DNA of 6,936 nucleotides from Clostridia bacterium. GTDB lineage: Bacteria > Bacillota_A > Clostridia > Oscillospirales > CAG-382. Positions 5,201 to 6,936 of this stretch are shown in pieces (positions within the stretch are counted from its first letter, which is position 1; each line of letters begins with the position of its first letter). The position numbers and the translations under genes were made by a program. The stretch covers positions 1-6,936 of the forward strand of contig JAFWWX010000011.1 of assembly GCA_017517985.1 (NCBI GenBank), in the 5' to 3' direction. The notes under the pieces were generated by a model, which was not told the DNA's origin, did no database searches, and was given only the letters and a program-made list of their open reading frames with translations.

Positions 5201-6936
5201 GAAAAACATTTCGGATGCCTCAAATTGGTGAAAACAGTGAACTTGAACCTATTGAAAAAGCAAAAAAACTGATAGATAAATTCTGTATTAAAGAATACGG
5301 TAAAGGTGCAGATTTTAGCGATATGAAAAATATTGAAATCGCTTACACCACCTTTACTGATGCAGAAATTCCCGTTCAGGTTTCTGTAAATCTTGTGGAT
5401 TACAGAATTGACAGATTCATAGACAATAACCATTATGACAGCCGAAGCTATAACAATCTTGAATCATTGATTGAATATGAACTTTATGGCTTGGATTTTG
5501 ATGATTTAGTCTATATTCCCGATGAAGTTTTTGAATCAAAGACATATACGAACACAGGATTGGATTCTGAAGTTACCGGCAAAGAAGTAACGAATGAAAG
5601 AACACTTGCTGAAAGACTTGTTGCTTTTTACAGAGATTTTGATTTCTACGGTTTCAGAGATACCCTTGAAATCGGCGAGTCAGAAAAAGATGCCGCAAGT
5701 AAACTTGCTGCTGACCTGCAGAATCCGAAATCAATAGACTCGGTTATTGCTCAACTGAAAAGCATAGTTGAAGAATCAGAAACAGATGATAAAAATATTG
5801 CTGAACAGTTAATAAAGGAATTAGAGAGAGAAAAGGAAAAACTTTCTGTTATTCCTGATTCAGAACTCATCGGCAAAGAGGTAATAATTGACGGTACGAA
5901 ATTCGTTATTGAAAAAATCGACCCAGTATTCGGTGATGTTTCAATGCGTGACACCTCTGTTCTGTACCCTATAAATAGAGTTGAGAAAATAGGTCGTATC
6001 CGTGAGCTGATAAAACAGCAGACAGCACCAACCTATTCAACAGAAAAAGTTGCGGAAATACCCACCGAAGAAAGCGGACTTCCCTTTGATGTTGTTTTAC
6101 AGACAATACGCACGGAAGAACCTGCTCTTACTCCGACAGTATGGGAAGAAAAAAAAGAAAAGGTCACAACACTTCATCCCACTGTTCCCGACAGTGAAAA
6201 ACACAATTTCAGAATAACCGATGATAACCTCGGTGTCGGCGGTGCAAAAGAAAAATTCCGTAACAATATGGCTGCTATCAATCTTCTGCACGAACTTGAA
6301 TTTGAAAACCGTCTTGCAACACCCGAAGAACAGGAAATACTCTCAAAGTATGTTGGCTTCGGCGGTCTTTCAGATGCCTTTGACGAAACAAAAGAGAATT
6401 GGGCAAATGAATATAAAGAACTTATTGTTACGCTCTCTCCCGAAGAATATGCCGCTGCAAGAGAAAGTACACTTACCGCTTTTTATACTCCTCCTGTTGT
6501 TATCCGTGCTATGTATGAAGCACTCGGCAATATGGGATTTGAAAACGGTAACATCCTCGAGCCTTCGTGCGGTACGGGTAATTTCATAGGTATGCTCCCC
6601 GACAAGATGAGTGAAAGCAAATTCTACGGTGTTGAACTTGACAGCTTAACGGGCAGAATTGCACAGCAGCTTTATCAGAAATCGGGTATTACAGTACAGG
6701 GTTATGAAGAAGCAGCATTACCCGACAGCTTTTTTGATGTTGCGGTAGGTAACGTTCCCTTCGGGCAGTTTAAGGTTATCGACAAAAAGTACGACAAACA
6801 CAACTGGCTCATACACGATTACTTTTTCGGCAAGACCCTTGATAAAGTACGCCCCGGCGGTGTAATAGCTTTTGTTACTTCATCGGGTACTATGGACAAG
6901 AAAAATCCTGCTGTAAGAAAGTATATCGCACAAAGG
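2284..6936 (+). CDS. Giant polyvalent protein: ArdC-like, MutS-I-like and N6-adenine methyltransferase-type domains (3' end outside window)
   Basis: The frame stays open for 1551 codons to the window edge. Residues 20-113 resemble the ArdC N-terminal ssDNA-binding/antirestriction domain (FLRTAANNFKYSFPDQILIY, then W.NRGATGIALL). Residues 260-399 are an acidic, low-complexity linker that overlaps tnpV. Residues 403-520 and 580-660 (FLKNEYGTGGHSNALPGSGF) are modules known to me from this class but without function. Residues 773-859 and 885-969 are two MutS domain-I-like units. Residues 1000-1079 (IEIAYTTFTDAEIPVQVSVN) and 1195-1240 are further accessory modules. The methyltransferase region starts near 1310, with FYTPP at 1400, SAM-binding EPSCGTGNF at 1426-1434, the acidic GVEL at 1449-1452 and a catalytic-position NVPF at 1490-1493. 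In relatives a SNF2-type helicase follows. The protein is cytoplasmic and probably protects transferred DNA from host defences. Domain calls are by eye; the role is inferred from the family. Confidence 0.92.
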   Translation, partial: MASKLQIVTAIFNDEVNKATESQQNWTSFLRTAANNFKYSFPDQILIYAQKPEATACAEISFWNEKFHRWVNRGATGIALLNFTGNNPKLRYVFDVSDTNSRQNIDIPSWQVEERYEAEIIEALENAFGEIGRGSLASIIDDTAQNMVDDNILDYLYNLDEAKYGSFLEDFDEDNLRSVLRNTLVSSIGYMMMTRCGINADDFYDPEDFKDLYNFNTHETIIALGSATSEIAEMGLREIETTVKALQKEEKNKNRTFVSSYDFGYDEGAKKKTDTERRNEDVTDNLQTGRRLQNPEHHSVSGGEERYTWQVRIDEEELPDESPESEVQHTSDDGRTDETPASDGTGSTADVGTDNRTDDEIRRSDGNPERDRPDEVGADDEQHQSISRGNGTEGTDLQLSNHDFDARWNGIEYFHQDKEKNELIKTFLAPHTEEIAMFYESHPDKKERSDFIMSFFNSAPYEITLSNGVKAGFEAYSDAIRLWRNDGTELREAWQKWFQIERSVFGLMLMEEWTEPQALLLPGVEKQMELIGTKVNNEAPLFLPQSAVDYVLCGGSDFSEGKMRIYRQFTESLSQEENIKFLKNEYGTGGHSNALPGSGFWEGHDSKGIEISDHYSVPPRRVLLKWNYVESRLSALIKSDRYLNPKEKEMYPQWLENRLIIEEEWRIENEVRQLLRNAPEEKEQPKEYRYEYNLGDTVYIGADEYTIISLEDPVILSNIQYPLFTEEFSKAVFEKRVRENPANNHLRVEVDVERPAVNDEAETEIDESNKPDFLLKYEQVQKENPDSVVLLHTGGFYNAFGKDAEILSMHTHYTAPRKNLYGNVFTPCCQILDFNLSYCVKELNAQNIDIVVMSLDKGVIDRYSATPILDEVEIPEITESNRNNFLDEYNEIKADNPDSVVLYQVGDFFEAFNDDAKTLASSLQLVLTSRAVNDNERVPMVGFPVHRLEAYLENIRKESRVVISAIPDGETARKTFRMPQIGENSELEPIEKAKKLIDKFCIKEYGKGADFSDMKNIEIAYTTFTDAEIPVQVSVNLVDYRIDRFIDNNHYDSRSYNNLESLIEYELYGLDFDDLVYIPDEVFESKTYTNTGLDSEVTGKEVTNERTLAERLVAFYRDFDFYGFRDTLEIGESEKDAASKLAADLQNPKSIDSVIAQLKSIVEESETDDKNIAEQLIKELEREKEKLSVIPDSELIGKEVIIDGTKFVIEKIDPVFGDVSMRDTSVLYPINRVEKIGRIRELIKQQTAPTYSTEKVAEIPTEESGLPFDVVLQTIRTEEPALTPTVWEEKKEKVTTLHPTVPDSEKHNFRITDDNLGVGGAKEKFRNNMAAINLLHELEFENRLATPEEQEILSKYVGFGGLSDAFDETKENWANEYKELIVTLSPEEYAAARESTLTAFYTPPVVIRAMYEALGNMGFENGNILEPSCGTGNFIGMLPDKMSESKFYGVELDSLTGRIAQQLYQKSGITVQGYEEAALPDSFFDVAVGNVPFGQFKVIDKKYDKHNWLIHDYFFGKTLDKVRPGGVIAFVTSSGTMDKKNPAVRKYIAQR
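3111..3116 (+). promoter_or_regulatory. RBS of the nested tnpV gene
   Basis: AAGGAG lies 8 nt before ATG 3125 and only 2 nt before ATG 3119, so 3125 is the likely start. It sits inside the giant ORF, where it is read as part of Glu-Arg-Arg codons. A strong, well-spaced site here argues that the nested frame is translated independently. Confidence 0.75.
3125..3481 (+). CDS. tnpV: TnpV-family transposon-encoded protein, nested in the giant ORF (+1 frame)
   Basis: This 118-residue protein matches my knowledge of the TnpV family along its full length. It has an N-terminal YRQVGDYRIPNITLS segment, LGKYGLMRKNYLMNHR at 28-43, an amphipathic middle helix, then EGVTETLKETDQMRWVQ (82-98), MNNIR (100-104), AEE (107-109) and the family's C-terminal LKELIYS. 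The usual TnpV length is about 110-130 residues, so it appears complete. TnpV was named from Tn4451-type clostridial transposons; its biochemical role is not established to my knowledge, although a small DNA-binding or excision-accessory role is plausible. The start at 3125 follows AAGGAG at the best spacing; 3119 would add two residues, and a TTG at 3053 is less likely. The gene lies wholly within the giant ORF one frame over, and the giant frame is open throughout. G/C-ending codons are frequent, as expected because its third positions are the giant frame's first positions. Confidence 0.88.
   Translation: MSQITYRQVGDYRIPNITLSAEEKNATLGKYGLMRKNYLMNHRKVKFNTLLMTGELMKHLLQTEQEAQQMLEQITEQMMKSEGVTETLKETDQMRWVQMMNNIRASAEETVLKELIYS
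4600..5190 (+). repeat. Tandem degenerate repeat: two MutS domain-I-like units in the giant protein
   Basis: Unit 1 (4600-4860, residues 773-859) and unit 2 (4936-5190, residues 885-969) both begin F-L-x-(K/E)-Y-(E/N)-x-(V/I), followed by x-NPDSVVL. Then come TGGFYNAFGKDAEIL in unit 1 and VGDFFEAFNDDAKTL in unit 2. Unit 2 continues with LTSR and VPMVGFPVHRLEAYL, which is strikingly like the mismatch-binding domain I of MutS. Unit 1 keeps the opening but has diverged afterwards. The DNA of the two units is well diverged, so this is an old protein-level duplication, not a recent DNA repeat. Confidence 0.75.

Noticed and set aside
5068..5433. 121-codon reverse-strand ORF
   Set aside because: It lies antisense to the MutS-like and accessory modules of the giant gene, has a Phe/Ile/Cys-rich shadow composition, and shows no RBS or family resemblance.
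6221..6589. 122-codon + strand ORF in an alternate frame of the methylase region
   Set aside because: Unlike tnpV it has no RBS and no family resemblance, and it overlies strongly conserved methyltransferase motifs; a frame shadow.

Overview
The window reads as the inside of an integrative and conjugative (or mobilizable) element from a gut-type Firmicute, most likely a Ruminococcaceae/Oscillospiraceae or Lachnospiraceae relative. I base this on the moderately AT-rich coding style, the Gram-positive ribosome binding sites, and several proteins that I recognise as families of Clostridia mobile elements. No host housekeeping gene, rRNA, tRNA, CRISPR array or integrase is visible. The taxonomic call is inference.

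All supported genes lie on the + strand and are packed as one apparent operon. Positions 1-33 hold a terminator-like hairpin. Then come a small winged-helix DNA-binding protein (50-370), a 199-residue unknown with two CxC pairs and a TTG start (363-962), and a 317-residue unknown joined to it by an ATGA overlap (959-1912). Next are an 11-codon mini-ORF (1909-1944), a 50-residue four-cysteine zinc-ribbon-like ORF (1946-2098) and a 73-residue helical protein (2052-2273). Last is a giant ORF that starts at TTG 2284 and runs off the right edge after 1551 open codons.

The giant ORF is a polyvalent protein of the kind carried by conjugative elements and phages. It has an ArdC-like N-terminal domain, a disordered acidic linker, several conserved modules of unknown function, two tandem MutS domain-I-like modules, and an N6-adenine DNA methyltransferase-type domain that is cut by the window edge. 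A SNF2-type helicase would be expected further downstream. Such proteins are thought to enter the recipient with the transferred DNA or be made early there, protecting it from restriction and other defences.

The most notable observation is genuine same-strand dual coding. A complete gene for a TnpV-family transposon protein (3125-3481), with its own well-placed AAGGAG, lies entirely inside the giant ORF in the +1 frame. The giant frame stays open across it and reads it as the acidic linker. Both readings carry sequence recognisable from their own families.
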